Shown: positions 32,669 to 44,516 of the stretch, piece after piece
Layout of the letters: each line of letters starts with the position of its first letter
Position numbering within the stretch: the first letter of the stretch is position 1
Source of the DNA: Chlorella sorokiniana
Taxonomy: Eukaryota > Chlorophyta > Trebouxiophyceae > Chlorellales > Chlorellaceae
Direction of reading: 5' to 3'
Assembly (NCBI GenBank): GCA_025917655.1
Contig: CP084613.1
Span: 1,663,501-1,727,500 of the forward strand
Length of the DNA stretch: 64,000 nucleotides
Translations under genes and position numbers: made by a program
Notes under the pieces: generated by a model
What the model was told of the DNA's origin: nothing
The model's input: only the letters and a program-made list of their open reading frames with translations
Databases searched by the model: none

Positions 32669-35600
32669 TCAGCTCCTACGGTCCCGCATCATCTTGCGCC
32701 TCTTGTGCTTGGACATGGGGGCGCTCAGCACGGGCTGCTGCTGCTGCGCCGCCCCCTCCAGCTCGGCGACGCGCTCCAGCAGGCGCCGCTCCCTCGCGCG
32801 CAGCCCCTCAATCTCCGCCTGCTGTGCGCCCAGCTCCCCCAGCTGTTCCTCCACCACGGCGAGGGCATCATCCAGCCGCGCCTCCCCCTCCTCCCATGCC
32901 TCCTCCAGCCGGCGGCAGCCCTTTGTCAGCTCCACCACCCGCGCCACCAACCAGTCCTCATCCGCGCCGTCCGCACACAGTGCTGCACCGCCATCACGCA
33001 CCTGCCCACCTGCCACGCGTGCAGGCTGCGCCGGCGGAGCGGCAGAGCCGGCGGGCGGCTGTGCCAGGCGCGCCTTAGCCGCCTTGGCAGCCTTTGCTGC
33101 CTCTGCCTGCCAGTGCTCAGCCGTCGCGTGCGCTCTCTCCAGCCACTCGTGCAGTTTGTCCACCTGCTCCTGTGCTACGGCTGTCTCCAAGGCTGCCTGC
33201 TCCGCCTGCTCCCCCAGCTGCTCAACCCGGCGCTGCAGCCGCGCGTGGTCCGCGTTCAGCAGCCCAAAACGGCGGCTGCTGTCCGATTGCGCGGCCTCCA
33301 GCTCTGCGGGACAGCAGCACCACGCATGGATGAGGGCTGGGCAGTCGGCCGGCAGGAACGCCCAGCATTCCAGGAAGCAGGCAGCAGCTGTCGCAGGGGC
33401 TGGGGCTGAGGTGCTGGGCAGGGGCCCAGGGGACAGACTCCCCGTGCTCACCCAGCCTCGCCTCCTCCAGCTCCCGCTCCCGCTCATGCAGCTCCACCAC
33501 CAACTCCCAGGCCTGGCCGGGGACACCACCCGCGCACGGCTGCAGCAGGCGGCGATGCAGGCGGGGTTTACCAGCCATCAGCTGAAAGGGCAAGAGTTGA
33601 GGGCCCGACAGGGCAGCAGTCAGGTTGGGCGGGGATGTGTGGCAGCGGGAAGCCCGGCTGTCAGCCTCACCTGCGTCTGCAGCGCCCCAATCATGTCCTC
33701 GCATTGTTCACTCAACTCGGCGTTCTGGAGGCCGGGTGGGGGCATGGGTCAGGCAAGCTCTAATGAACCTGGCAAGAGCAACTTTGGGCAACGCCTGTAA
33801 GTGCGGAGGCGGGCATGCAAGGGCAGCCCGCGTCTCACCTCAGCCCGCAAATGCTTCAGCATTTCTGCCTGCTGCTTCAGCTGCGCCCCTTGTTCCTCCA
33901 GCTTGGCTGCCTGCTGCTTCAGCTGCGCATCCTGCTCCAGCAGCTTGGCTGCCTGCTGCTTCAGCTGCGCATCCTGCTCCTGCAGCTTGGCTGCCTGCTG
34001 CTTCAGCTGCGCATCCTGCTCCAGCAGCTTGGCTGCCTGCTGCTTCAGCTGCGCATCCTGCTCCTGCAGCTTGGCTGCCTGCTGCTTCAGCTGCGCATCC
34101 TGCTCCAGCAGCTTGGCTGCCTGCTGCTTCAGCTGCGCATCCTGCTGCAAATGGGCTGCCGCGTTGAGCTGCAAGAGCTCGGCGGCGTTCCTTGCCACCT
34201 TCACGTCCTTCTGCAGCTCCAGGCAGCGGCTAATGGCAACCGCAAGCTGCTCCCGCAGCACACAGAGTTCCTCCTCAGCCTTGCCCTGAGGTTCGCCCTC
34301 AAATGCAGCTGGCGCGGCTGGTGCATCGTTCCCCAACCCCGCCATTAAGCCGGCTGCAAACCCCCGCTCGCCGCACGACTGCGTGGCCATCCCAAGCAGC
34401 TGCTGCAGTGCCGCCTCGGGCAACCCCGCCTTGTTCCCAGCTGCTGCTCGAGCTCCCGGCATCGCCCCTTCAGGTAGGCCTGGTCCGCCAGGGCGGCGTC
34501 CAGCCGCTCCTGCAGGGCCTGCTGGGCAGCCTGCGCCGCTGTCCGACGCCCCCAGCTCACGCGCCAACTCCTGCTCCACGCGCAGCAGCAGCTCCTGCTT
34601 GGCGGACAGGTCCCGCTGCAGCGCCTCCACGGCCGCAGCCTTGCCTTCAGCTGCGGCGGCCTGCAAAGAACAAGCGCATTGTTTGTTTAGCCGGCAGTGT
34701 TGCAGCAGACAGGCAAGGAGCCTTGGGTAGCTTGCAAGGTGTGCAGAATGAGCGGAAGGCTCACGTCAGGAGAATAACTGCAGCGCCGCACAGGCCAACT
34801 CAAGCACCGGTGCCCTTCCGGCAGGCCTGCCATGCACACCTGCTGCTGCGCTGCTGCCACCTCGCTGCGCAGCTGATCGATCTCCTCTGCTGCCCGGCCA
34901 ACAATCTCCTGGAGCCACTGTTGCGCGGCTAGGTACTCAAGCCCCAGCGCCTGCGCGGATCAGGCAGAGAGAAGGGGCGGGCCCAACCTGGAATGGCCCT
35001 TGCAGAAGGCTGGGGCCACAGGGCGAACCCGGCGCCTGCATTCTCCCAAGCCTCCGCAGTCCTGACCGCCTAGCGCCTGCCGCTTGTGTGCACTGGCCGG
35101 CAACGCTGCACTTGCTCACCTCCGCAAAGCGGTCAAAGTAGACCTGCTCCACTGCATCCCCCGGGCAGCGCTTGTTCGCCGAACACCGCATGCGCTCCGG
35201 ACAGAAGAGCCAGGCGGCGTGGACCGGCGTGCCAAGCGCCAGGGCCTCGTCCCGCTTGCGCAGCCGGTCCAAAGCCACACGTATGGCGCAGACTAGTGTT
35301 GGGTATTGGAGCACTCCCATGGTGGTCCTCGCACCGTCACTGTGCTTGCTGGGCGGCTCCCCTTGCGGCGTAGGGACGGTTAGCAGGCCTGCCCATGGAT
35401 GACCCTCGAGCCCTTCTTGCTCAGCATCGTGCTGGTGCTGGTTGTCCCGAGGCTCGCAAGGTAAAGCCGCGGAAGGCGACGACTGGGTGGGCTGCTGCTC
35501 ATCCACTGGCGGCGTGCGCAGCTGCCCTCCACTCGGCTCTGCCCGGCAAGCCCCCCGCCCGGACCCGGCGGGTGCGCTCCAGGCGCGCGCTCTAACGGGC

Positions 35601-35748
35601 GGCCTCCTTCCTGCCGCAACTCTGCTCTAAGAGAGTCCGTCGCTTGAACCTCTTCTTCCTCACCCTGCGTTTCCTCGATGTACTCCCTGCTCAAACACGA
35701 TTGATCAGGCGTGCGCCGAAGCGGAAGGGCAGGCATACGCTGTGTCAT
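32669..35748 (-). CDS. Long coiled-coil protein with 14-residue tandem repeats
   Basis: Unassigned structural protein. From ATG 35748 the N-terminus is MTQRMPALPLRRTPDQSCLS followed by an acidic segment (EYIEETQGEEEEVQATDSLR). A more conserved-looking exon follows: TTMGVLQYPTLVCAIRVALD, RLRKRDEALALGTPVHAAWL, then ALGLEYLAAQQWLQEIVGRA. The rest is almost wholly coiled coil: VEALQRDLSAKQELLLRVEQ, EEELCVLREQLAVAISRCLE, seven repeats of QDAQLKQQAAKLLE (see repeat entry), ELVVELHERERELEEARLG, LQRRVEQLGEQAEQAALETA and LVARVVELTKGCRRLEEAWE, ending KHKRRKMMRDRRS, a basic tail that could be a nuclear signal. The join between the first two exons is not resolved because the frame changes near a G/C run around 35550. 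Function cannot be inferred. Confidence 0.65.
33866..34155 (-). repeat. Seven 42-bp coding repeats with an 84-bp higher-order pattern
   Basis: Each 42-bp unit encodes AQLKQQAAKLxEQD. Units 2 to 6 alternate strictly between a CTCCAG and a CTCCTG variant, giving LLEQ and LQEQ in turn, so the array grew by copying pairs (84 bp). Edge units are more diverged (EEQG at one end, HLQQ at the other), as expected for unequal crossing over in the middle. Confidence 0.9.
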
Positions 35749-36642
35749 GTGCGGTTCGGCGATGCGGTCGGCGTGTATCCGGTGAGAGGCTGAGACGTGG
35801 GGGTTTAATCACTGGCACCCAATTTGACACTGAACCAAGCTGCTTCGAATGCCAGTCCGTTGCAGAATCAATCGAGGAGAGGACACGCGGCAGCCGTTTT
35901 ATTTAAAACGTACACTTGCAGGACAGCCTTTCATTTGCGGGCGCATGAATCCAGCATGTGGCAATCGCCGGGAAGGAGCTCAAACTTATGACTGCAGCAC
36001 AACTTCTACCTCTAACGAAACATTCAACAATTCTTTTGCACAGGCGAGGCAAGGGTTAGTACCAACCTTGCTTACGCTGTGCGCAGTGCCTTCTTGACAG
36101 TGGAAACTCCCTGAGGCTCTACAAAATTTCACAAGGCAAGCCAATAGCTCGGCAGGAAATGTTCAACTCGCCTGCAATGATCTTTGGCACATTTTGTATG
36201 CCAGCGCTCACAACCACTCAACGAAGTCGTCGCTGGGCCTGTTCGAACAGGAAATGCGACCTTGAATGTGTGCCTCCGGCTGCAGCAACCGCAGAGGGTC
36301 GAAGGAGATTTTCCTGTGCATCCTAAGCATCAAACCGGCAGATGGTCGAACGACTCCCGTGGTTACGAAGTGACACCCAACTGCTGTACCCCTGTCTGTT
36401 CCGCCCGCTGCGCCTGTAGCTTTGACATTCGTTTTGGAAGGCCTTGCGCGGCTCTGGTGACAACCGTCGGACCGTCGGTCGGTCGACCCTCTTCTTTTTC
36501 AACCGTTTGCTGGTGGCCAACCCTCCAAAGGTTTAGGCGACTGCTCGTGCGTGTCCAGGGAGCTCTACAAAAGTGCCCGGGCGGCGCTTGCTTCCGTTCA
36601 TACCGGAAGCCCACTTCCGCCGCATCGCCTGCCGCCGCTCCA
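35749..36642. other. Divergent intergenic region, coiled-coil gene / module-family gene 1
   Basis: About 890 bp without a convincing gene. It is A+T-richer than its surroundings. A 213-codon plus frame (36184-36825) overlaps it but reads through the start of the next gene in another frame and has no conserved content. Confidence 0.5.
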
Positions 36643-39144
36643 ATGTCAGGCTCTCCTATGCGGCTGGATCCCCCTCGCGTGTGGCAGGGCTGGGCAGCCC
36701 AGCCCCGAAATCCAAAAGGTTATAGGAAGGGCATCTGGTGCTCGGCAGGAGCTGAGGAGAATCTCGACTATGTTGCGCTCTTTGTTTCTGGTGAGGGCGG
36801 CATGCGGTGGGAGCCCGCACCCTAATGCAGCTCCTTGCGTTGGCCTTTTATTTCAAAGTGCGAGCTCTCATCGCCGTGGTTTCCCATTGTGCGTTGCAGG
36901 TGCTGTTCTCTCGGAGTCTGGAGCAGGTATCCCCAAATCCATCGCTTCGCACTTCTTTGGCATTACTGCAAGCAATGTGACTGCCAAGGTGATGAGCGCA
37001 AAGTGCATGTTGATGCTTACTGTGGGCCTGCTGTTCTGCCTACCATATGACCCCACGTCGATTCCCGCCCAGGTCAAAGTCTGCGCAGCTGCAGAGGTGG
37101 ATGCTCAGGGGCAAATGCTCAGCGGCTACACATACCATCTGGGCTTTAGGCTGAACGCGAGTTCAAGTGAGGCAGCTGCTTAACCCTCCTCATGCGTTGC
37201 CAGTTGAGCTGACGAGCCTGCATGTGGTGCTCTTTGCTGTGCTGCAGTGAAAGTCACCGGCTTGGCGCCCCTGTTGGCACTGAACCCTGGGCAGGCCACC
37301 AGGTTCGTCAGGCAGAAGGTTCCCGTAGGCACCTGGGTTGGCTTTGCTCGCCTGCCAGATGGCAACATCGCGACGTGTACGTACATGCCTGGTAGTGAGG
37401 TGGGCAGCCGTGGTGCCCAGCGCAGCCTCCAACCGCACAGCAGCTGGCGTGCACCGTCTTGCTGATGTGCCAGTTCCAGGACAGCCCCTGCCACCATCTG
37501 CTTCCGGGCCGCCGCTGTCGGGGTGAGGTCTGGTGCTGCGACGATTGCGGTTTTCTTTGCCGCTGCAGGATGCCAAGCACCTGAATGCCGTGCGACAGGA
37601 GGCCAGTGCCAAGCTGGAGACGCGGACTGCACAGGCCGCCGAGGATGAGCACGGCCCCAGCATTGCCGGCGATGTGCCCTGCCTGCCCATGCGCCAGAGC
37701 GGGAAACCGGGTCGCCCAGCAGGCACCGCCGGCCGTGGCAAGCAGCCTGCACAGCAAAGGCAGCAGCAGCGGCGCCGGCGGCAGCGGCCCCAGTCCCAGC
37801 CCGCAGCTTCTGAGCGCACCATCTCCGGGAGATTCTGCATCGCGCAGCAGGGCCGGAACAGGCAGCGAGCAGTCCAGCTGAGGAGGAGGCAGCAGCCGCG
37901 GCTTTGCTGGACGTGGCCGCCACCCTGGAGGCGCATCCTGCGCCTGCTGCCCAGGTAGTGCAGCAGTGGGCGATCAGCGCGCGCGTCAGCAGGACGAGGA
38001 GGCTGAAGTGCATAATGCACGCAAGCGCCAGCGGGAGCAAATGCAGGAGGGCAATGCGGCACGCGATGCGCGCATCGAGCGACGGCAGCATGTCCGCGGG
38101 GTATGCGGCAGGACGTGGCGCTGCAGGCACAGCCTGCAATGCGCCCTTCCCAAAAGAGCAGGCAGCAGCCCCTGGAATGCGAGCAGCAGCAGCAGCGTCA
38201 GGCGCAGCACAGCAGCGACAAACTGCCACAGGGTCAGCTGGTGGAGGAGGGCGCAGCGGCCGCCGCAAGCCGGGCATTCGCATGCCATCCGCCCAGGCGG
38301 GGGCGCAGCAGAGCATCGGGGGTCTGGCCGCGTGGAGCAGGCTGTGGTGGCGGGCCAGCCACAGGAGGTGGAGCCAGCAGGCCCCAGCTCAGCAGCGGAC
38401 CGGGCGGTGGCCGGCCACCAGCTGGCAGCAGAACGTGCGCAGACCAGCCCGGGTGGCAAGGCTCGGGATGCTCAGGCGGCCCTGGCAGCTGCCCGCCAGG
38501 CTGCACCAGGGAGCGTGGCCCTGCGCATGCTGCTGGCATCAGCCACGCCTGAACACCCCCCACCTCAAGGGCAGCAGCAGCAGCAGGCAGGTGGTGCGCT
38601 GCGCAGCGGCACCGTGATGGCCGCGCCGGCGATCGTGGCAGCAGGAGAGGCTGATGGCGCACATCCTCACCCAGGCAGCGGCGCTCTGCAGTGGGCGCCC
38701 ACAGGGTCTGACGAGTCATCTGCCGCAAGGCAGCTCGCTGCTGCCCGCGTGAGGGCGTTCTTCTCTGCAGAACATGCGGCAGGACGGCTTGACTGGCCCA
38801 CCACGGTGGCCGCCACAGTGCTGGGCGTGCTGCCAACAGCGGAGGCGCTTGAGCCTCAGGCCCCGTCGCGGCCTCACCCGACACTGCAGGTACACCTGCA
38901 GTCAGTGCAGCCGCATCATCTGCCACCGCAGATGCTGAAACATCTGCAGCCTCTGCTTGTGCAGGCACATCAGGCCGAGGCGCAGGTGGCGGTTGAACCA
39001 CCAGAACAGGTGGCCCCTGAGGGGGCGCAGCTGTCTGTTGGACTGAAGCGGCTGGTACGTGATGTTTTCGCTGAGGCAGCGCCGCATTGCATCCGGGCGC
39101 TCACCGGTTGGCTCTTGAACCAGGGCGTGCGCCGCTTCATGTGA
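36643..39144 (+). CDS. Module-family gene 1: possible B3-like module plus Gln/Ala-rich tail
   Basis: Not recognised with confidence. Exon 1 (36643-36790) encodes MSGSPMRLDPPRVWQGWAAQ. The next three exons form a module also found twice in the gene at 40634-43501: part a (36900-36988) IPKSIASHFFGITASNVTAK; part b VKVCAAAEVDAQGQMLSGYT; part c VKVTGLAPLLALNPGQATRF, VRQKVPVGTWVGFARLPDGN. The size, and a 'IPKxxAxxFFG' start with a 'GTWVGFxRLxDG' end, resemble plant B3 DNA-binding domains, but I rate this only as a possibility. The remainder is a disordered Gln/Arg/Ala-rich region (GKQPAQQRQQQRRRRQRPQS) and a helical C-terminus (RAFFSAEHAAGRLDWPTTVA, LSVGLKRLVRDVFAEAAPHC, ending NQGVRRFM). Frame changes in the Gln-rich part are unresolved. 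Confidence 0.5.
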
Positions 39145-39160
39145 GTAGGTTTCAGAACAT

Positions 39161-40033
39161 GCTGTTCTCCGTTCGCCTGACGGCGCTGACTGGCTGGCTA
39201 GCACTGAGCCTGGGCTGGCTGTTCAGGGCCCTGCACCCCTCCCTGCGACCCCACAAGATGCGCAGGGACCTGCAGTACGTCAACGGGGAGGAGATGCGTG
39301 AGGCTCCCCCCGCCTCACCACTACCATGTACAACAAGGTGAGCGCTGCATGCAAGCTTGATGGCGGGTTGGGAGGGCAAGGGCTGGGCTGCGTGAGAAGA
39401 TTATTCTGGTTGGACGGGCAACGAGTTTGTTTTGCGAAGCGGAGAGGGGGGCCAACGCATTGCGTTTACCCGGCATCGCAACGCCCTGCCTCGCAGCTTT
39501 GGGATTTGTGGGAGTGGCGGGCCTTCAACACCTGTGGCTGGGCGCACGGCAAGTATGGACGGCTTTCCGCGAGGAGCCAGGGCCACAGCCCTGCAGCCAG
39601 CGAGGACTGGGATGCTGAGGATTACTGGCAGCCAGGGGATGATGGCGGCTGGTTTAAGGACAGCGATTGGATGGAGGCTGAGCAGGGACACGTGGTGCTG
39701 GCAACCAGGAAGGAAGCAGGGGAGGAGGAGGGCAGCGAGCAAGAGGAGGGGGAGGGCGATGAGGAGAAGGTGCCGCCGTTGGCGCTGCTCAGTCAGGTTC
39801 CGGCCTCCAGGCCGATGAAGCCGCAAGCGCGCCAGCTGGTGGACGATGAGGCGCAGGAGTCCGACGAGGAGGACGAGGAGGAGTCACTAGTGGATAGCGT
39901 GGAAGATGAGGAGGACAGCGATGAAGAGGAGGACAGCGGGGACAGTGAGGAAGACAGCGGGGACAGTGAGGAGGACTTGGGGGATGAGGAGGAGGCAGCG
40001 AGGGAGGAAGTGCTGGTGCTGGATGTTGATTGA
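39161..40033 (+). CDS. Unknown protein with long acidic C-terminus
   Basis: I do not recognise it. The ATG at 39161 is only 17 bp after the previous stop and encodes a hydrophobic stretch (LTALTGWLALSLGWLFRALH) that could be a membrane anchor, then MRRDLQYVNGEEM and, across a C run and a GTGAGC donor at about 39338, a second part. The second part reads DWDAEDYWQPGDDGGWFKDS, DWMEAEQGHVVLATRKEAGE, then a tail of some 70 residues dominated by Glu, Asp and Ser (EDSGDSEEDSGDSEEDLGDE) to the stop at 40031. TGTAA at 40204 is a likely polyadenylation signal. It could be the 3' part of the preceding gene if that gene's last stop is a sequence error; the gap is too small for a normal intron. Confidence 0.4.
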
Positions 40034-40633
40034 GATAGTTGTTCTCCTGCAGTGCAGCAAGATACCAAGTGCATGTTCTTTCCACTTGGTGGCTCCATGT
40101 ATTTTGCTTCATGTGCACCTTTGCTGCCAGCACGCTTGCCGTCTTCCCGCGCTGCAAGTCACTAGCAGAGAGTTGGTTGCACTTTTAAGCCAGCAGCATT
40201 GTTTGTAAAGAGCATCAGCTTCTATGAATCATTTGTTGCTGTGAGGAAGCATGACCTGTGTTGCAGTTTGAAGGCAGGGCAGAGCCATGGCAAGGCCCAG
40301 CACGGCCGGGCGGGGGGCCAAAGCGCGGGCGAGGTGGGGTCGCACCTATACTTTCCCGCCTTTCCGCCTGTTTAGTAGCACACGTAACTACTGCAAGTTT
40401 GGTGATTCTTCGCTTGTTTTAACGGGTTCCTTGGCGTTTTGCAAGGACGTTCACAAGTTGATCGCGTGTGTCAGTCTTTGCACTAGGTACATCCGCTTTG
40501 CCATGGGCTGCAGACGCGTGTGATGCCCGTGATTGTGCAGTTCTCATTTCTCGCCACAGTCCGGTCGCTGGCCAGCCGGCGGCGCTCGCTTCTGCACCGT
40601 TGCTGATCAAAGGCGCCGCCCCTCGGAAGCCAC
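40034..40633. other. Intergenic
   Basis: Contains TGTAA at 40204-40208 for the upstream gene and the promoter side of the next plus-strand gene. No gene seen. Confidence 0.5.
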
Positions 40634-43501
40634 ATGTCCCTGGGCCGCCCTCCGCCGGGCATGGTCTGGGTGCCTGTGGGGTATCCTCCACCTTGCATTA
40701 CTGATCCCAACAACATAGACCCCAGTGAGGAGGAGGAGGAGTGGTACATGGGCGGTGTGCATCAACTGACCATGGCTGAGCGGCGCCAGCAGGCATGGCT
40801 GCGATTGCCGATGAGTGGCATGCGCTTACAACAGCTGGAGGCAGTGGCTCCGGGGTGGCTGGTGCATCGGAATACAGACGGTATGGTTGATGCGTGCCTG
40901 ATCAACCTGGGAGGCACGCCAGGTGGGGCACAGCTGCTGTTCCACACGGCTTGCGCCCAGCCTGCGCGCTGCCATGAGCAGCAACCTTGACTTCTTCTAA
41001 GTAATCCACGCATGTGCTTGCCAGGAAAGCGCGATTTTCAAGATAGCGCTGCTGCCCCCTTGACGTGGTGGAGGAGTTGCTCAACCCCAACCAGATTGGG
41101 CCGCTGCCGGTTCAGGCAAGCTTCCCTGCAAGCTGCGCAGGCAGGGAGCGTGCACGATTTTTTGCTTGGGCAGAACCTGCCACAGCATGCTGATGATGCT
41201 GGCCATTGCTTGCCTTGCGTTGCTGCAGCTACCCGTAGCGCTGTGCATGAACACAAATGGTCGGCTCATGGTTGGTGGAGCCAATATGAAGCTATCAGCA
41301 CTTGCATGTTCTCATGCTTCCCAATGTGAGTATATGTCTGAGGAGTGCACATCAAGTGCAAACTGCTTGCATCCTGCAGCCACCGCGCGGTCTGTTACAT
41401 CATGATCCTCCGCAGCTTGCGTGGCAACAAATCCACAACAGAGCACCATCGACAACATGTCCTCCTGTGATACTTTCCTTCCTCCTCCCTCCAGATACGA
41501 TTGAGATGACCAATGTACGGGCCCAGTTGGGCGTGAAACAAGCGGGCAGCTGGCTGGCGTTACGACGGAGGGACGATGTGCTTGTGTCCACCTATTATCC
41601 CCCAGGAGATGTGGTGCGCCTTGCTGCATGCTGTGGATCAACTGCCTTTATGTGCCCCCTGGTGTCAACTAAAGTGTCATGGTCCCTTGTATTGTTCTGG
41701 TCACACAACTTTCTGCGTCGCTTACTGTATACGACCTTTGAAGCTGCACTTGCCCGATTCAGGTTGTTTCAGAAAGAGCGCCAGCTGTTGCCCAAGCAGC
41801 TTCTGGAAGCAGGCTGGACCCCGAGGCCTCCTCCTGCTCCTGGCCTGATGATGATGCAACAGAACTGTCAGGCCAGGAACAAGAAGCACCAGGTATTGAA
41901 AACAAACATCCTGGCCTGTTGGCCATGGGGACAGGCACTAGCGGACAAGCTAGCAGACGTGCAGCTCATCAGCAGCAGCACCACCAGCAGGGGCGGCAAT
42001 GGACCGCATTTCAACCTGAATCCCACAGCGTGTCGCCCTATGGCAAAAGCTGGCTGCTGGGAGGCCCGCAAGAAGGACTGAGCAACTTTGCGGCACTGCG
42101 ATGCTCAGGTTGCCTCCTCAGGAATTGATACAGCCATGCACTGCCTACATATTGCAGCTCCTTTGTCGTGGGTGTGATGCCCACACGCTACCAATTGCAA
42201 TGCTTTGCTAGCCAGCCTGCCCACAATGTTTTCCTGCGCAACAACCCTTGCAGCGGCCACCATCAAGAAATCGTCTTCCACGCTGCCGTGGCCGGTGGCC
42301 TCCCAGTTCTTTGGCCTCACCCAAGCTGATGTCGCCAGCGCCAAGGTAAGAACATCCTTGGAGCTAAGCTGGGGCAGCTGGCTGGCCAGAGGGCTGCTAA
42401 CTTTCTTCGTGCCTCGCTCATTTGGCCTCCTGTTGTTGCAGAGGCAGGTCACTGTGCTTGTAGGAGGGCGTGTGGATGCAGACGGTCGACCACACGGAGC
42501 GGCCGTGCGCCAAGTAGTATTTCGCAAGGCCACCGGCTCCTCAGGTAGGCGACAGTCAAACCAGCAGCGTTTTAACGTGCATGCCTGTTCTTCTGACGTG
42601 CTCACTGCTTTATGTGCTGCAGTTAAGGTGACCAGGCTGGCGCCGCTGCTTCACACAAGTGGCGGCAGGGTGCCCGCAGAGTCGTGGCTGGTGCTGTCGC
42701 GGCTACCCAATGGATCGATCACAAGCGCTGCCTTCCAGCCGAACTCGGGGTGATCTGGTTTGCCCCAGGCCTCACTTGGTTTGGTGGTGCAAACTCTGCT
42801 GGATGCTGCTGCTCAGCGCTACCATGTTTAATGGTGTTGCACTTGCTGACAATGTCGTGAATAGAAGTTCTCATCTGACTGCGCCGCAGGCTTGGAGGCA
42901 GCTTGAGGACATGTTTGTTGCGAAGGGCAGGGGCAGCCATGCTAATGCTGCTGTCACAGGCGCTGCAGCAATAGAAGCACCGGCAGCAGTGCCAGCTGTG
43001 CAAGCCGCACCAGTTGTCGACCGCCAGCACTTGCCTGCAGCTGATGCAACACATTACCAGAAGCGGCCCCGACACCAGGGATTGGAGCGGCCCTGTCCCT
43101 CTGCAGCAGGCAGTCAGCAGGAGCTAAGTCAGCAGCCTTTGCAAGAGCAGGAGCAGCATGCCCAGCCCCAGCGGACGCGCCACCACCGCGTGGTTTCTAC
43201 AGCACTGCAAGAGACTCTGGCAAGGCCCAGCCAGCGTGGAACAGTGGCAGAAGCAGCTCGCCATGAGGCGGAGGCAGCCATCGCCGCAGCCATGTCCTCA
43301 CAGCATGTAGAGCAGCCATGCGGGCAGCAGCAGTGGTTGACACGTGTTGAGCCTGACGGTAACACCTTCGATTCAATTGCGGCCTTCAACCACCTGCAGA
43401 CTTACATGGGTACACTGCAAGCTGCCGGCAGGCTGGATGCCGACTTAGTCGATGCAGCTGAAAAGCTGGGGCTGCTGTCGCGACCCGATGGCACATTGTG
43501 A
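40634..43501 (+). CDS. Module-family gene 2: two copies of the three-exon module
   Basis: Paralogue of the gene at 36643-39144. Exon 1 from ATG 40634: MSLGRPPPGMVWVPVGYPPP, an acidic patch (DPSEEEEEW), and MRLQQLEAVAPGWLVHRNTD. First module copy: LDVVEELLNPNQIGPLPVQ (a, about 41057-41113), LPVALCMNTNGRLMVGGANM (b), TIEMTNVRAQLGVKQAGSWL, ALRRRDDVLVSTYYPPG (c). Second copy: LPWPVASQFFGLTQADVASA (a, about 42280-42345), RQVTVLVGGRVDADGRPHGA (b), VKVTRLAPLLHTSGGRVPAE, SWLVLSRLPNGSITSAAFQP (c). The C-terminal exon is Gln/Ala-rich and ends NTFDSIAAFNHLQTYMGTLQ with LLSRPDGTL. Intron positions between a, b and c match in all three copies, so the module spread by gene duplication. A C run near 41055 has one base too many. 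TGTAA at 43637 and 43651 follow. A role in DNA binding is a guess. Confidence 0.55.
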
Positions 43502-44516
43502 TCTTGCCAACGCATTGTTCATACGGCCCACAAGAGATGCGACCCTGGGCAGAAGGCACTGCGTGACTGTTTGGGGGAATTGTACCACCATGATGTTTGC
43601 ACAGCTTCTTGTGTTCTTGGCCCTATGCAAGTTTATTGTAACTCCCCAGTTGTAACATGTTCAGTTCAACCGTAATACCTTGGACGCTGACCCAGGCTTC
43701 AAACCCACTGCTGACTACATGGCCGCCATACAGCTGTCAAGACCGCTTGCAACAGAGAAGAGGGTTAGTTTATGGGCTTTGCCCAACACGAGTGCCTCCA
43801 GCGCCAGGCTGCCTCCATGGCATGCATCGCCTTGGAAGGTTCGTTTGGGCTCCCCTGTAATGCTGGCGAGTCCCGTAGATGATGCCCACAAGTAGATTCG
43901 GGTGGCTTTTAGTCAGCAAAGAAGCCGCTTTTGAAGCGCTGCTCCACCATGCAGGGCACCACCGCTGCCGCTGCGCATGAGCATTGGGCCAAATTTGCAG
44001 CAAGCTTCAGTGCAAATCGTGTGAGGTGGTGCAGTGCGTAAACTTAAAAGGCAAGTGTGTGGTTTCTTACAGCCAGGCAGCTGCACAGCAGATCCTCGCC
44101 TGATACGCAAGTTGGGCGACTCACGCTGCTTGTCCCCCAGGGCTGCGGCAGGCTGCCATCACTCCCTGGCTTTTGGCCCATCGGTGCATTGCCTCGTGCA
44201 AGTCTCCTGCCGCCAGCTGTTGCTGGCTTGGCACTTAGGTGTTGCACCTGCTGATCCTGCTGCTGTTCAAAGGCCTGCCCTTGTTGCTGCTCGCCAACCT
44301 CGACACGAGGCGGCAGGCGTGGGATGCGCACGTGGATGTGCTGTTCCACCACGCTTACCTCTGGACATGCAGGCTCATCACCCGCCGCCCTCTCCTTACA
44401 GTGCTTGGACCAGGCCTATAACAGAGGAAGGTCGCAGTGGTAGTGGTGATGGTTGTGCTGTTCATTTGGGAAAGGTTGAGCAGCGGTGCCTCGGGCGTTG
44501 CGTTGTCCAGTCAGGC
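43502..44516. other. Intergenic with a gene-family remnant
   Basis: About 1 kb between convergent genes. Two TGTAA signals (43637, 43651) end gene 2. A short piece at 43658-43767 resembles the C-terminal exon of gene 2 (see next entry). TTACA at 44396 lies about 120 bp past the stop of the minus-strand CMD-like gene. The rest shows nothing. Confidence 0.5.
43658..43767 (+). pseudogene. Remnant similar to C-terminal exon of module-family gene 2
   Basis: Encodes VQFNRNTLDADPGFKPTADY followed by MAAIQLSRPLATEKR before a GTTAGT that could be a donor. It aligns with the gene 2 ending: NT[LF]D[AS]xxxF[KN]xxx[DT]YMxxxQ is shared. No start or further module part is visible, so it is probably a leftover of a tandem duplication, or one exon of an unseen gene. 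Confidence 0.35.

Noticed and set aside
33866-34155. CRISPR-like array
   Set aside because: Repeats are contiguous with no spacers and code for a coiled coil; the genome is eukaryotic.
36184-36825. 213-codon plus-strand frame upstream of module-family gene 1
   Set aside because: Shows no domain or splice support and runs over the better supported first exon in a different frame.
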